Positions 36,449-44,896 of a stretch of DNA of 64,000 nucleotides are shown one piece after another. This DNA comes from Microbacterium foliorum (GTDB taxonomy: Bacteria; Actinomycetota; Actinomycetes; Actinomycetales; Microbacteriaceae). Location: positions 496,001 to 560,000 of the forward strand of contig NZ_CP041040.1 in assembly GCF_006385575.1 (NCBI RefSeq). Direction: 5' to 3'. Under the pieces are notes generated by a model. That model was given only the letters and a program-made list of their open reading frames with translations, had not been told where the DNA came from and made no database searches. The first letter of the stretch is position 1; the number at the start of each line of letters is the position of its first letter. The translations under genes and the position numbers were made by a program.

Positions 36449-37855
36449 TCAGCGCGAGGTCTTCTCGTCGGCCTCGACGACCTCGATGGTGATCTTGCCG
36501 TCGATGGTCTCGGCGTCGTCGTCGAGGATCTCGTCGTCGAGGGCTTCGTCGCCGCGGAACTCCTCGACGGGCTCTGCGGTCTCATCCTGGTCGTCTTCGA
36601 TGATCTCGGCATCGAGCGGGTCGACGTCGTCGTCAGCGTCCGCCACCGTGGCGACGGCGTCGCCGGTCTGCGGATCGCTGAAGATGCCCTCCGGGCGGAT
36701 CAGCTCGCGCACCTCGGCCATGAAGCTGGCGAGCTGCTGCTGCTGCCAGCGCAGCTGCCGTGCCTGGTCTTCGGCATCCCGCAGCACCGCGGAGGTGTGT
36801 CCCGTCACCGAGTCGACGATCTTCTGCGACTTCACGCGTGCGCGGTCGAGCGTGTCGCGGGCACGCACCTGAGCGTCCGCTTCGATGGTCTGCGCCTGCG
36901 AGCGCATCAGGCGCTCGTAGTCGTCGGCCTTCGCAGAGATGCGCTGTGCGTGATCGAGTGAGGCGGCGACCTGCTCGTTGGCATCGTTCGTGATGCGCTC
37001 GGCGTGCGCGACGGCCTGGTTGTGCAGCACGAGGAACTCCTGCTGGGCGTCATCCTGGCGTCGGGTGAGCGTCTCCTCGAACTCGAGCACGCGGGCGTTC
37101 ATCTCGCGCACCTCGCGCTCAGCCTCGGCGCGCAGCTGGGTCGTCTCACGGGTGACGAGAGAGCGGAGCGCTGCGGCGCCCTTCTCGGCCTCGGTGCGGA
37201 TCGCGGTGGCCTCCTGCGTGGCCTGGTGCACCCGCTCGGCGGCGTGCGCAGCCTCGCGCTCGAGCGTCGCCTGGTGCGCGGTGTACTCGGTGTCGATCTT
37301 CAGGCGCACCTGGTCGGCATCGTGCTGAGCGTGCGCGATGATGCGGGTGACATCGGCATCCGCCTCGGCACGTTGCGTCGTGACCTCTTCGCGAGCTGCG
37401 GCCATCAGGCGGTCTGCCTGCACCGCGGCGTTCTGGATGAGCACGTTGGCCTGCTCTTCCGCGACGCGGAGGATCGCCTCGAACTGCTCGCGCGACGGTG
37501 CTTCCTGGCCGTCGGCACGCGGGGTGTCGACGAGCTCGTTGGTCAGGGTGGCGACCTGCTGCTCGGTCTCCGCGGCCTTCGCCTTGGTGGCGAGAAGCTC
37601 GGCCTCGAGTTCTTCACGGGCGATGCGCTCTTCTTCGCGGAGCGCCTCGACGGCGTCTTCGTGGCGCGCCTCGGTGGCGGCGAGCTCGGCCTTCGCCTGC
37701 TGCAGCTGGTTGCGCAGCGCGCTCAGAGCCGAATCGACCTCGGCCTTGTCGTAGCCGCGGAACGAGGCGGCGAAGCCGGACTGCTCACGCGGTGTCTCTT
37801 CGATCAGCTTGTCGAAGAAGTCGGGAGTCCGGTCGTCATTGGGGGATTCACTCAT
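36449..37855 (-). CDS. DivIVA-like / large coiled-coil cytoskeletal protein
   Basis: A 468-residue protein made almost wholly of charged heptad-like coiled coil (about residues 40-385) after an N-terminal DivIVA-like motif (FAASFRGYDKAEVDSALSALRNQL, compare F-x-x-x-x-x-G-Y-x-x-x-E-V-D). The C-terminus (about 400-468) is strongly acidic. Such proteins organise polar growth and cell-wall synthesis in actinobacteria. It is monocistronic, bounded by its own terminator. Confidence 0.75.
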   Translation of the reverse strand: MSESPNDDRTPDFFDKLIEETPREQSGFAASFRGYDKAEVDSALSALRNQLQQAKAELAATEARHEDAVEALREEERIAREELEAELLATKAKAAETEQQVATLTNELVDTPRADGQEAPSREQFEAILRVAEEQANVLIQNAAVQADRLMAAAREEVTTQRAEADADVTRIIAHAQHDADQVRLKIDTEYTAHQATLEREAAHAAERVHQATQEATAIRTEAEKGAAALRSLVTRETTQLRAEAEREVREMNARVLEFEETLTRRQDDAQQEFLVLHNQAVAHAERITNDANEQVAASLDHAQRISAKADDYERLMRSQAQTIEADAQVRARDTLDRARVKSQKIVDSVTGHTSAVLRDAEDQARQLRWQQQQLASFMAEVRELIRPEGIFSDPQTGDAVATVADADDDVDPLDAEIIEDDQDETAEPVEEFRGDEALDDEILDDDAETIDGKITIEVVEADEKTSR

Positions 37856-38022
37856 TGGTCGGCCTTTCCGGCGCAGGTCACAGAGGGACTGAGGGCTGTG
37901 ATGAGAAATGGTGCCGTCGCGAGGCCGGCTGTGGTGGGGCCGGGTGCGTCATCAGCAGCTTCAGCCTAGTTGCGGCAGCTGTGAGATGCACCCGATGTTC
38001 CGGTACGCGACGCGGTGTCGCT

Positions 38023-38526
38023 CTAGTCCGACATCCAGGTGCCGGTCGCCTCGTCGCGCCGGTGGTGGATGGGTCGTCCGGGAGAGACCGCGATGCCCCT
38101 GGCGTGGGCGGCGGCGGAGACGCCCGAGCGCAGGTCTGCCCAGAACTCCGAGGTGTTCGGCACTCCCAGGTACTCGCGGATCCGCTCGACCTCCAGCCGG
38201 GCTCCGTCCTCATCGTCGTCGAGCCGCACGATCGCGTCATCCGGCTCGACGAAGCGGATGCCGTACACACCGCCCTCGAGCCGGGTGAACTTGCGCGGCT
38301 GCTGCAGCACGACGACGTCGACGACCTCGCGCGCCGTCGTCTCGGACGTGTGCAGCACCAACGTCGTGCCCAGTTCGTCGAGGATCCCCGTAAGGCGGGT
38401 CGTCGCGTAGTGCCGCCCTGCTCGGTCGCCGGCCGCGTCCGTCGAGCGGCGGACCCAGCGGGGGATGAAGATCGCCAGCACGAGGATCGCGCCGATCACG
38501 GCGATGTAGATGAGCGGATTGTCCAC
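38023..38526 (-). CDS. Membrane-anchored hypothetical protein
   Basis: A 167-residue protein with one N-terminal membrane helix (LIYIAVIGAILVLAIFIPRWV) followed by a soluble domain of beta/alpha appearance (ILDELGTTLVLHTSETTAREVVDVVVLQQPRKFTRLEGGVYGIRFVEPDDAIVRLDDDEDG). No family is recognised. It is oriented like the coiled-coil gene but is separated from it by 167 bp. Confidence 0.7.
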   Translation of the reverse strand: MDNPLIYIAVIGAILVLAIFIPRWVRRSTDAAGDRAGRHYATTRLTGILDELGTTLVLHTSETTAREVVDVVVLQQPRKFTRLEGGVYGIRFVEPDDAIVRLDDDEDGARLEVERIREYLGVPNTSEFWADLRSGVSAAAHARGIAVSPGRPIHHRRDEATGTWMSD

Positions 38527-38563
38527 GGATCCAACCTACGGGCAGGGCCGGACACCGACACCC

Positions 38564-38592
38564 TTGGAGGAATTTAGCTACAGTGCTACATT
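38564..38592 (+). promoter_or_regulatory. Promoter TTGGAG-N17-TACATT with overlapping TAGC-N6-GCTA repeat
   Basis: TTGGAG (38564-38569) and TACATT (38587-38592) have an ideal 17-bp spacing. The -10 ends 6 bases before ATG 38599, predicting a leaderless mRNA. An inverted repeat TAGC (38575-38578) / GCTA (38585-38588) overlaps the spacer and -10 and could be a repressor site. Confidence 0.6.
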
Positions 38593-38598
38593 CACAAC

Positions 38599-39333
38599 AT
38601 GACGACTATTCGCGACGTACGGGCGCAGTTGCGCCGGCGACTGCTGATCAGCTATCGCGTCGACCCCGAGGTCGCCGCCTCGCTGCTGCCCGCGGGGTTC
38701 CGCCCACGAATCATCGACGGCTCTGCGGTCGCCGGCGTGTGCGTGCTGGGTCTGGAATCGGTCCGGCCGAGCTGGTCGAACAGTCGACGGGGTCTCCGCT
38801 CCGAGAACGCCGCTCATCGGATCGCCGTCGAGTGGGATGGCCCCGACGGCGTCGAGCAGGGAGTCTTCATCTTCGAACGCCACAGTTCGGCATGGCATCC
38901 GGTGCTGTTCGGCGGGCGCCTGTTTCCCGGCGTGCATCGCAGGGCGCGATTCCGGATCGAGGAGTCCGGCGATCGTTACGCGCTCACGATGGAGGCGGCC
39001 GGGCGCAGCCTCACCGCGGACGTCGAGGTGGTCGGCGAGTGGTCCAGCACGCTGTTCGCATCGATCGACGAGGCGTCCGACTTCTACCGCTCCGGTCGCG
39101 TCGGGTGGTCACCGACCAGAGATCGACGCCGGGTCGAATCTGTCGCACTCGCGTCCGACACCTGGAAGGTCGAAGGTGCTCGCCTGCACCACCTTCGGTC
39201 GTCGTTCTTCGAGGCACTTCCTGCCGGGGCTGCGGTCTTCGACAGTGTCGTCGTGATGCGCGATCTTCCGCTGACCCTCTCCGACGCCGGCGACCGGCGG
39301 GATGCCGCGGTGCTCAGCCCAGCAGGAACATGA
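38599..39333 (+). CDS. DUF2071-like protein
   Basis: A 244-residue soluble protein with the DUF2071 pattern: LLISYRVDPEVAASLLPAGFRPRIIDGSAVAGVCVLGLESVRPSW, the GVFIFERHSSAWHPVLFGGRLFPGVHRRARFRIEESGDRY core and a final SSFFEALPAGAAVFDSVVVMRDLP. Members have an acetoacetate-decarboxylase-like fold but no known role. Its last 20 bases overlap the convergent AEC transporter gene. Start fixed by the leaderless promoter. Confidence 0.75.
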   Translation: MTTIRDVRAQLRRRLLISYRVDPEVAASLLPAGFRPRIIDGSAVAGVCVLGLESVRPSWSNSRRGLRSENAAHRIAVEWDGPDGVEQGVFIFERHSSAWHPVLFGGRLFPGVHRRARFRIEESGDRYALTMEAAGRSLTADVEVVGEWSSTLFASIDEASDFYRSGRVGWSPTRDRRRVESVALASDTWKVEGARLHHLRSSFFEALPAGAAVFDSVVVMRDLPLTLSDAGDRRDAAVLSPAGT

Positions 39334-40234
39334 TGAGGACCAGCACGGGCAGGCAGCCGAGCGTGGTCAGCAACACGGTGTCACGCGAGATGGTCTCGCC
39401 GATGTCGTAGCGCTGCGAGTAGTTGAAGACGTTCTGAGCGGTCGGGAGTGCTGCGAGGATGACGACGATCAGCACCTCGGCCGACGACAGCCCGAAGACG
39501 AACTCGGCCACGCCCCAGGCGATCAGAGGCATCGCGATGAGCTTGAGCGATGACGCGAAGATGATGTCGCGGCGGTGTCCGGGGGCTCCGAGCACGCGCT
39601 GGCCGTGCAGTGAGATGCCATAGCTGATCAGCAGCACCGGCACGGCCGCGTCGGCGATCAGCTGCGCGGGCTCCATGACGATGGGCGGAACGGTGAGGCC
39701 CAGCACCGAGACGAGGGTTCCGAGGAGTGAGGCGATGATGATCGGGTTGGTCGCGGTGCGCATGAAGGTCTTGCGCAGCGATACCCGGTCGCTCGTGACG
39801 GCGTCGAGGATCGTCAGCGAGACCGGCGTGAAGACCAGCAGCTGCAGGAGCACCACCGGAGCGGGATAGGCGGCGCTGCCGAGCAGGTAGAGCGACAGCG
39901 GGATGCCGATGTTGTTCGAGTTGACCTGCCCGGCCGACAGGGCGCCGATCAGCGTCTCTCCGACGGGACGCTTCCACCAGAGCCGCGCCACCAGGGTGTA
40001 GATCGCGATGATCGCGACGGCCGCTATCGCTGAGACGGGGAGCAGCGACGAGAAGAGCATCTTCGCATCGGCATGGGCGAGCACTGTGAAGAGCAGGAAC
40101 GGCGACAGCACGAAGAAGATCAGGCGGCCGAGCACATGCCGCGCATGCGGGCCGAGCAGATCGATCCGGCCGAGCACGTAGCCGAGCGCGATCGCGACCC
40201 CCACGACCGCGAATCCGGTGAACGTCTCGAGCAT
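39314..40234 (-). CDS. AEC family transporter (auxin efflux carrier type)
   Basis: A 306-residue membrane protein with ten predicted helices and the AEC pattern: ALGYVLGRIDLLG, GQVNSNNIGIPLSLYLLG (conserved N-x-G-I-P) and ADAAVPVLLISYGISL in the second half. Family members export small carboxylates or similar metabolites. Transcribed toward the DUF2071 gene. Confidence 0.88.
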   Translation of the reverse strand: MLETFTGFAVVGVAIALGYVLGRIDLLGPHARHVLGRLIFFVLSPFLLFTVLAHADAKMLFSSLLPVSAIAAVAIIAIYTLVARLWWKRPVGETLIGALSAGQVNSNNIGIPLSLYLLGSAAYPAPVVLLQLLVFTPVSLTILDAVTSDRVSLRKTFMRTATNPIIIASLLGTLVSVLGLTVPPIVMEPAQLIADAAVPVLLISYGISLHGQRVLGAPGHRRDIIFASSLKLIAMPLIAWGVAEFVFGLSSAEVLIVVILAALPTAQNVFNYSQRYDIGETISRDTVLLTTLGCLPVLVLIMFLLG

Positions 40235-40550
40235 GGTTCGAGCGTATCCAGCCCGGAGTCAGGCGGTCGCCACCGGCCGATCGCCTGCGGCGCGTTGGCC
40301 TAGCAGTTCGAGCGTCACCACGTCAATGGTCGAGCCCCGATCAGCGTCAGGACGCGCCTCGCCAATACGCTGGCAACACGACGAGCCGCATTCTGCTGCT
40401 CGACCGTCGGTCGAACCAGACGGTGCCCTCGAGTCTCTCGGTCTTGAGCGCCCACATGGGGGTGGGTGCGCATGCGGACCTTCTCATCGGCTGATCCGGT
40501 CCCCCCGTTCGGGCGCGGGGGACCGGAACCAACTCCTCGGAGTCGATCCG
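40235..40550. other. Intergenic region without a supported gene
   Basis: 316 bp between the AEC and GntR genes. It contains only a 10-bp-stem inverted repeat (CCGGTCCCCC 40497-40506 with GGGGGACCGG 40517-40526) that could terminate the GntR transcript, although no T tract follows. Open frames here have no family resemblance. Confidence 0.5.
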
Positions 40551-41174
40551 CTACTTCAGACGGAGCATCCTCTGCACGGCCTTCACGCCGGCGTTCGCAC
40601 TGCGGGCGCGCATCGCAGACTCGAGCTCCTCGAGGGACTCTCTCGTGTTCACTCGCGGCTCACCGAGGTAGAGATCGCGGAACACCAGGTACCAGAAGTC
40701 GCTCAGCATCAGTCGATAGAGATCGTTAAGCGCACGGTCGGTCAGGAATTCGAACAGCTCGACATGGGCCTCGATCCATCCTTCGCCGGACTCGACCGAC
40801 TCGATGGCGTCGCCGATCAGCTCGCACGCGATGGCGAGGTCTGCCTCGGACAGTGCGAGCGCGGCCTCGCGGATGATCTCCCCGCCCTGCGACGCGGCGA
40901 ACTCGCGGGTGATGCGCGAGCGCTCGTCTGTGATGTCGGTGACCATCGAATAGCGATTCGCGTGGACTTCCATCAGCCCCGCTCGCGCGAGCCGCTGCAC
41001 GGCCTCTCGAACCGGAGTGCGTGTGACGCCGAGGTCGTCGGCGATCGCCTTGTCGCTCAGCTTCGCGCCGGGCGCATAGGTGCCGTCAGCGATCGACGTC
41101 GCCAGTCGACGGAAGAGCTCTTCGGCTCCCAGGTTCCGCTGAGCCCCAGGCGCAACGGGCAGGTCAGGTCCCAT
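40551..41174 (-). CDS. GntR-family transcriptional regulator (FadR/FCD-like)
   Basis: A 207-residue regulator with the winged helix-turn-helix LFRRLATSIADGTYAPGAKLSDKAIADDLGVTRTPVREAVQRLARAGLMEVHANRYSMV (about 20-80) and an all-helical C-terminal ligand-binding domain of FCD type. It probably represses a catabolic or transport gene; the AEC transporter 316 bp away is the obvious candidate, but both genes face the same way. Confidence 0.88.
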   Translation of the reverse strand: MGPDLPVAPGAQRNLGAEELFRRLATSIADGTYAPGAKLSDKAIADDLGVTRTPVREAVQRLARAGLMEVHANRYSMVTDITDERSRITREFAASQGGEIIREAALALSEADLAIACELIGDAIESVESGEGWIEAHVELFEFLTDRALNDLYRLMLSDFWYLVFRDLYLGEPRVNTRESLEELESAMRARSANAGVKAVQRMLRLK

Positions 41175-41285
41175 ATCGATATATTACTTCGCATAGGTCG
41201 GGCGGGATATCGACGGCGAGAGGCGCAGTGCGTGTCTATTCTGCTGCAGCCGCACTCGTGAGCTGCATCGACGAAGTCGCCGTCC

Positions 41286-41588
41286 TCAGGTCGACGAGGA
41301 CCCGCGGCTGACGCGCCGGTTGTGAAGAGTCAGTGCGACGAGCGCCGCGACGGGACCGGCCAGAACCACCATGATCGTCCAGTGCCACCCTGCGGTGCTC
41401 ACGAGCGCACCACCGAGCACGATGAGACCGGCGCCGACGGCCCGCAGCGCGATCGACCTGCCCGGGGTCTTCTGAGGCTTGCGGCCGAAGGGGACTCGTG
41501 TCGTCGCGTTCGCCCGCAGAGCCATGCCGAGGGCGGTGTGGAAGATCACGATCCCGACGCCGGCGGCAGCGAATCCGAAGACGAACAT
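41286..41588 (-). CDS. Small membrane protein
   Basis: A 100-residue protein with three hydrophobic segments (FGFAAAGVGIVIFHTALGMAL, SIALRAVGAGLIVLGGALVSTA and WTIMVVLAGPVAALVALTL) separated by a basic loop. No family recognised. Codon use resembles the chromosome around it. Confidence 0.65.
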   Translation of the reverse strand: MFVFGFAAAGVGIVIFHTALGMALRANATTRVPFGRKPQKTPGRSIALRAVGAGLIVLGGALVSTAGWHWTIMVVLAGPVAALVALTLHNRRVSRGSSST

Positions 41589-41682
41589 GGCATCGACGCT
41601 ATCAAGTGCGCTGTGCGGCGGCCGAGTCGCCCCAGGGAAGCACAGAGACCCCCGTGCGTAGAGCCGGTAGGCAAGGCGTATT

Positions 41683-41688
41683 TAGGGT
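41683..41688 (+). promoter_or_regulatory. -10-like TAGGGT
   Basis: TAGGGT, preceded by TT, lies 28 bp before ATG 41716, consistent with a short leader carrying the AGGGGAG ribosome binding site. The same hexamer forms leaderless promoters of several small genes near 48-57 kb. Confidence 0.4.
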
Positions 41689-41715
41689 GGAGAGGAGTTG
41701 CGACAGGGGAGTTTC

Positions 41716-42336
41716 ATGATGTCGGCAGAAGGCGACTGGACCGTCCGCCCCAGGCAGGGGGTGGGGCGGCTCGAGTGCGGGATGTCCCCCGCGCAGGTGG
41801 ATGCTCTCTCGGATGTCTATGGTGCCGTGAGCGGACGAGGGAACGACAGGGCCGCCGACGCGCTTCTGCATGAGACGCTCGAGATGTTCGGCGGCGCGAT
41901 GGGTCCGGAGGAGAAGGATGCTCTCCTCGCGGCATACGCAGAGAGTGGTCCTCCTGCGGAAGCTCTCACGGAGGCGCGCGGTGATCCAGGCGTGATTCTC
42001 GGCTACGAAGCCGATCGCCTGGTCCAGATCATGCCGGCCATCGGCCAGCGGCCGTTGCTGCTCGATGGGCGGGACATGTTCTCGCTGAGCGCGGCAGAGG
42101 CTTTGATGCTGCTGGAGCTGCGGAACGGCGGGCCCGGGCGCTACGCCGACACGGAGGCGGCGTTCGACAACCTCGCCATCTCGGTCGACGGGTTCTCCCT
42201 CACCCAGCGCGATGACGGCGTGCGGACCTTAAGTGAGACCGATGCGCGCTTCGGGCAGCGAACGGTGACGGTGCGCCGGCATCCCTACCTGGCTGAGGAC
42301 GCGATGGACCGGTTCGTCACCCATCGACTCGCGTGA
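41716..42336 (+). CDS. Hypothetical protein
   Basis: A 206-residue soluble acidic protein: TVRPRQGVGRLECGMSPAQVDALSDVYG at the start recalls the G-x-G-x-L-x-x-G-M-S-x-x-Q-V opening seen in some bacterial immunity or sporulation-type proteins, but I cannot assign a family. It ends AEDAMDRFVTHRLA. ATG 41716 has AGGGGAG 6-8 bases upstream. It is the last ordinary-looking gene before the mosaic accessory region. Confidence 0.65.
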   Translation: MMSAEGDWTVRPRQGVGRLECGMSPAQVDALSDVYGAVSGRGNDRAADALLHETLEMFGGAMGPEEKDALLAAYAESGPPAEALTEARGDPGVILGYEADRLVQIMPAIGQRPLLLDGRDMFSLSAAEALMLLELRNGGPGRYADTEAAFDNLAISVDGFSLTQRDDGVRTLSETDARFGQRTVTVRRHPYLAEDAMDRFVTHRLA

Positions 42337-42613
42337 ACCTGCGCCGCCGGGAAAAGCGGAAACCCCCGAGCGGAACGGCATTGCTGTCGATCTGGCTCTG
42401 ACTGAAGCCTGTCGACACGCGACTGCTGCGACGCCGAGGACCGGACGCACCGCAGGTGGCGCAGCCGGCCGGAGGTCGGCCTTGAATGAGTAAAGAAAGT
42501 TCTCACAGCTCTCGCCCGTGAGTTCTGAGCCGACCATCCCGTCAGGTTGGTGGGTCGCTCGCGACCACCCCGCAATATCGAGGCGGGTGGTCGCGTGGCT
42601 CGGCGACACGGGC
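42337..42613. other. Intergenic region at the edge of the accessory segment
   Basis: About 280 bp with no convincing gene on either strand. It forms the left flank of the decayed defence locus. I see no tRNA or direct repeat of the downstream attachment-like site here. Confidence 0.4.
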
Positions 42614-42658
42614 TGTGTGCGTTATAAGTCACTTCCCCTTGTGTGCGTTATAAGTCAC
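42614..42658. repeat. Two 19-bp direct repeats
   Basis: TGTGTGCGTTATAAGTCAC occurs at 42614-42632 and again at 42640-42658 (period 26 bp). The truncated ATPase reading frame begins at the second copy, so the repeats mark the rearrangement point. The TATAAG core could also act as a promoter. Confidence 0.7.
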
Positions 42659-42661
42659 ATA

Positions 42662-43823
42662 TAGCTATCGCAGGTCCCGCCGCCGCACGAAACCTCGTGG
42701 AGTCCTTCTCAAACTGGATTCATGACAGAGAAGACTTGGCGTCGACAACGGTGAAGGTGGAGTTCTCCCAGTCAGACTCCTTCAAGACCGGCAGGCCGAT
42801 GACCTTCAATCGGAGCATGGCGCTCCAGTGGAGCAGGGTGGAGGATGGCCCTGCGCCGGTGATGGAGAGGAAGATCGTTGGGGGCGTTGGGATCCCACAC
42901 GTGGCCCGTGGAGCGAGAATCCGCGCGGATGGTTCGTAGCAGGATATGGGCCTTTCCGTCGATTGTCCTCCGCAACCTCTGAAGCGCTCAGACTCATGAT
43001 GTCCCCAGGTCGGCCAGCGGCTTTGGCGAGCCTGTTCCGGGAAGATGCCTCGTTGAGCGAGTCGATTCAATGGCTTCAAAGTGTCTATCTCAAGCGACTG
43101 GAAGGTGACGAGCAAGCGAGTGAGCTCGAGAAGCTTGTTCTTCGGATTCTTGCTGATGGCCTACTTCCCGAGGGCATGACCGTCGAGAAAGTTGACTCGA
43201 CTGGTCTCTGGGTGACCACCCCTGAGGGCCGAAGCGTTGCATTAACAGAGCTGAGCGATGGATACCGCACGGTGACGGGGCTTGTTCTCGACCTCGTAAG
43301 GCAAGTCTTCGTGGAGAACGGTGGCGCGATTCCAACTGACGGAGATGATAATCGCGTTGCAATCACTCAAGACGGAGTGGTGCTCATCGACGAGATCGAT
43401 GTGCACCTTCATGTGTCCTGGCAACGGCGAATCGGATTCTGGCTCAAGGAGCATTTCCCAAACATCCAGTTCATCGTCACCACCCACAGCCCCTTCATCT
43501 GCCAAGCTGTGGACCCCGGCGGCTTGGTGCGGCTCTCACCTCCATGGGAGGAGGGACCCGCCGCGGAGATAGTCGAAGGAGAGACCTTCAACAGGGTCGT
43601 CAATGGTTCAACGGATGACGCCCTTCTGACAGATCTTTTTGGTCTCGACACGACCATCTCAGATCGTGCGAACGACACGCGCGCGCGAATAGCTCAGCTC
43701 GAAGCGCGCGCTGTCTTGGATGAACTGGACGAAGCGGGTCTGAAGGAGCTACAGCGGCTGCGATCCTTTGCTCCCACCTCGCCCACGGCCGTAGCGGATG
43801 TCGCACGGCGAGGGAACTCGTGA
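42662..43823 (+). pseudogene. Septu-like AAA ATPase (PtuA type), 5'-truncated and frameshifted
   Basis: The remnant encodes the distal part of an SMC/OLD-like ATPase. A first frame (to about 42900) gives LVESFSNWIHDREDL and RSMALQWSRVEDG. A second frame (from about 42890) gives GWFVAGYGPFRRLSSATSE, the signature-like LTELSDGYRTVTGLVLDLV, Walker B VVLIDEIDVHLHVSWQRRIGFWLKEHFPNIQFIVTTHSPF (D-E and the TTHS switch) and a helical tail. The P-loop end (Walker A) is absent, and the two frames are joined only by a frameshift around 42870-42910. The 3' end overlaps the HNH gene by 4 bp (GTGA), so they were one operon. It cannot make an active ATPase as it stands. Confidence 0.8.
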
Positions 43824-44527
43824 TCGGTCTTTCGAGGCTTCCACTAGATGAGGATACGGAAACAGCGCTTCAGGCACGTCAGGACAAGGTCAACTCGTCC
43901 TCGGATCCCAAAGCAACTGCTGCCGAAGAGTGGCGGAAGCTCGGCAGTAAGCGTCGAAGGGCGCTGCTGAGCAACCTTCGCTCCATGGCTTCTGGTATCG
44001 AACGCTGCATGTACTGCGAAGACAGTGGCGGGACGGACATCAAACATTTTCGCCCCAAGAGCACATACCCCGCTTGGGCCTTCCAGTGGGAGAACTATCT
44101 TCTCGCGTGCTCTCACTGCAACAGCAACGAGAAGCGGAATCAGTTTCCGCTCTTGCATAGCGGCCAACCCGCGCTAATCGACCCGACCGTCGTCGATCCG
44201 TCAGTCCACTTGATCTTCTCGCCCACTACAGGGCGCTACGAGGCTCGCGATGGTGACATCATTGCCGCGAGGTCCATCGAAGTCTTCGGGCTTAATCGGC
44301 AGGTCTGTACACAGGGTCGACAGGACATGTGGGACAACTTGCTCGACATCATCGCGTCCTACGAAGCCAGGCCTGACCGGCGAGCTGGGATCCTGGGACG
44401 GATTTCACGTTATCCCTTCCAAGGTGTGCGACTGTACTTGCGGAGGACTTGGGAATCGAGTAGGCGGGACATTCTGCTTCCGGCTGAGACGATTGAGGTG
44501 CTGACGAGGTATCCCGAACTCCTCTGA
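43820..44527 (+). CDS. ptuB: HNH endonuclease, PtuB-like (Septu defence effector)
   Basis: A 235-residue nuclease. Zinc ligands C63-x2-C66 (CMYCED) and C97-x2-C100 (CSHCNS) frame the HNH core, with H76 (DIKHFRPKS) and N101/N103 in CNSNEKRN, the arrangement of PtuB / TIGR02646 proteins that pair with a PtuA-type ATPase in Septu and retron-Ec78-like systems. Length is normal and the frame is intact. GTG 43820 overlaps the ATPase stop. With the ATPase broken, the nuclease is an orphan unless another ATPase in the genome supplies it. Confidence 0.8.
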   Translation: MIGLSRLPLDEDTETALQARQDKVNSSSDPKATAAEEWRKLGSKRRRALLSNLRSMASGIERCMYCEDSGGTDIKHFRPKSTYPAWAFQWENYLLACSHCNSNEKRNQFPLLHSGQPALIDPTVVDPSVHLIFSPTTGRYEARDGDIIAARSIEVFGLNRQVCTQGRQDMWDNLLDIIASYEARPDRRAGILGRISRYPFQGVRLYLRRTWESSRRDILLPAETIEVLTRYPELL

Positions 44528-44564
44528 TGGATGCTGAATGGCGGTGGCGGAAGAGCATCCGTGA

Positions 44565-44594
44565 CAGTGGGTTCAAATCCCACCGTCACCGCCA
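44565..44594 (+). other. 3' fragment of a tRNA-Ser gene (candidate attachment site)
   Basis: Bases 44565-44594 match the T arm and acceptor 3' strand of an actinobacterial tRNA-Ser (GTGGGTTCAAATCCCAC, then CGTCACCGCCA). The 5' half and anticodon are missing, so it is not a functional gene. Together with the terminator just downstream, it looks like the displaced end left by integration into a tRNA-Ser gene. Confidence 0.65.
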
Positions 44595-44598
44595 TGGA

Positions 44599-44623
44599 AA
44601 CCCCCGAGAAATCGGGGGTTTTT
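44599..44623 (+). terminator. Rho-independent terminator
   Basis: A perfect 9-bp stem (AACCCCCGA / TCGGGGGTT) with a GAAA loop and TTTTT tail, 5 bases after the tRNA-Ser fragment. It was presumably the terminator of the original tRNA gene and now also stops the HNH transcript. Confidence 0.9.
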
Positions 44624-44896
44624 CCGTATCCGGGGTCGGGCGTGATGCATTTTTGGTGCAGATTTTGACGGACCTCGACGCGATCGTGCCGTGCGGTAGC
44701 AGCAGACCGGACCATCCCCGGGTGACCGTCCCAGGTGGAGACACGTCAGGCGGAATCCCCCTGAACCACGGTGAGGATATCCCCGACGCTCATCTTCTCC
44801 GGCAGGTGCGGATCACCGAGTCCGGCTCCGGATCTCGGATCTTCCGTAGTCAAAGATCTACGACGCGGACCTCATCCTGTTCAGCGCTACTGGTGC
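44624..44896. other. Region without a supported gene
   Basis: About 270 bp. A minus-strand frame ends DPHLPEKMSVGDILTVVQGDSA but has no convincing start or family, and may be a gene tail left after rearrangement. Nothing else is seen. Confidence 0.4.

Noticed and set aside
44535..44594. A complete tRNA gene (GGCGGTG could pair with CACCGCC)
   Set aside because: Only about 54 bases lie between the pairing ends, with no anticodon or D arm. The 3' part fits tRNA-Ser only, so it is called a fragment.
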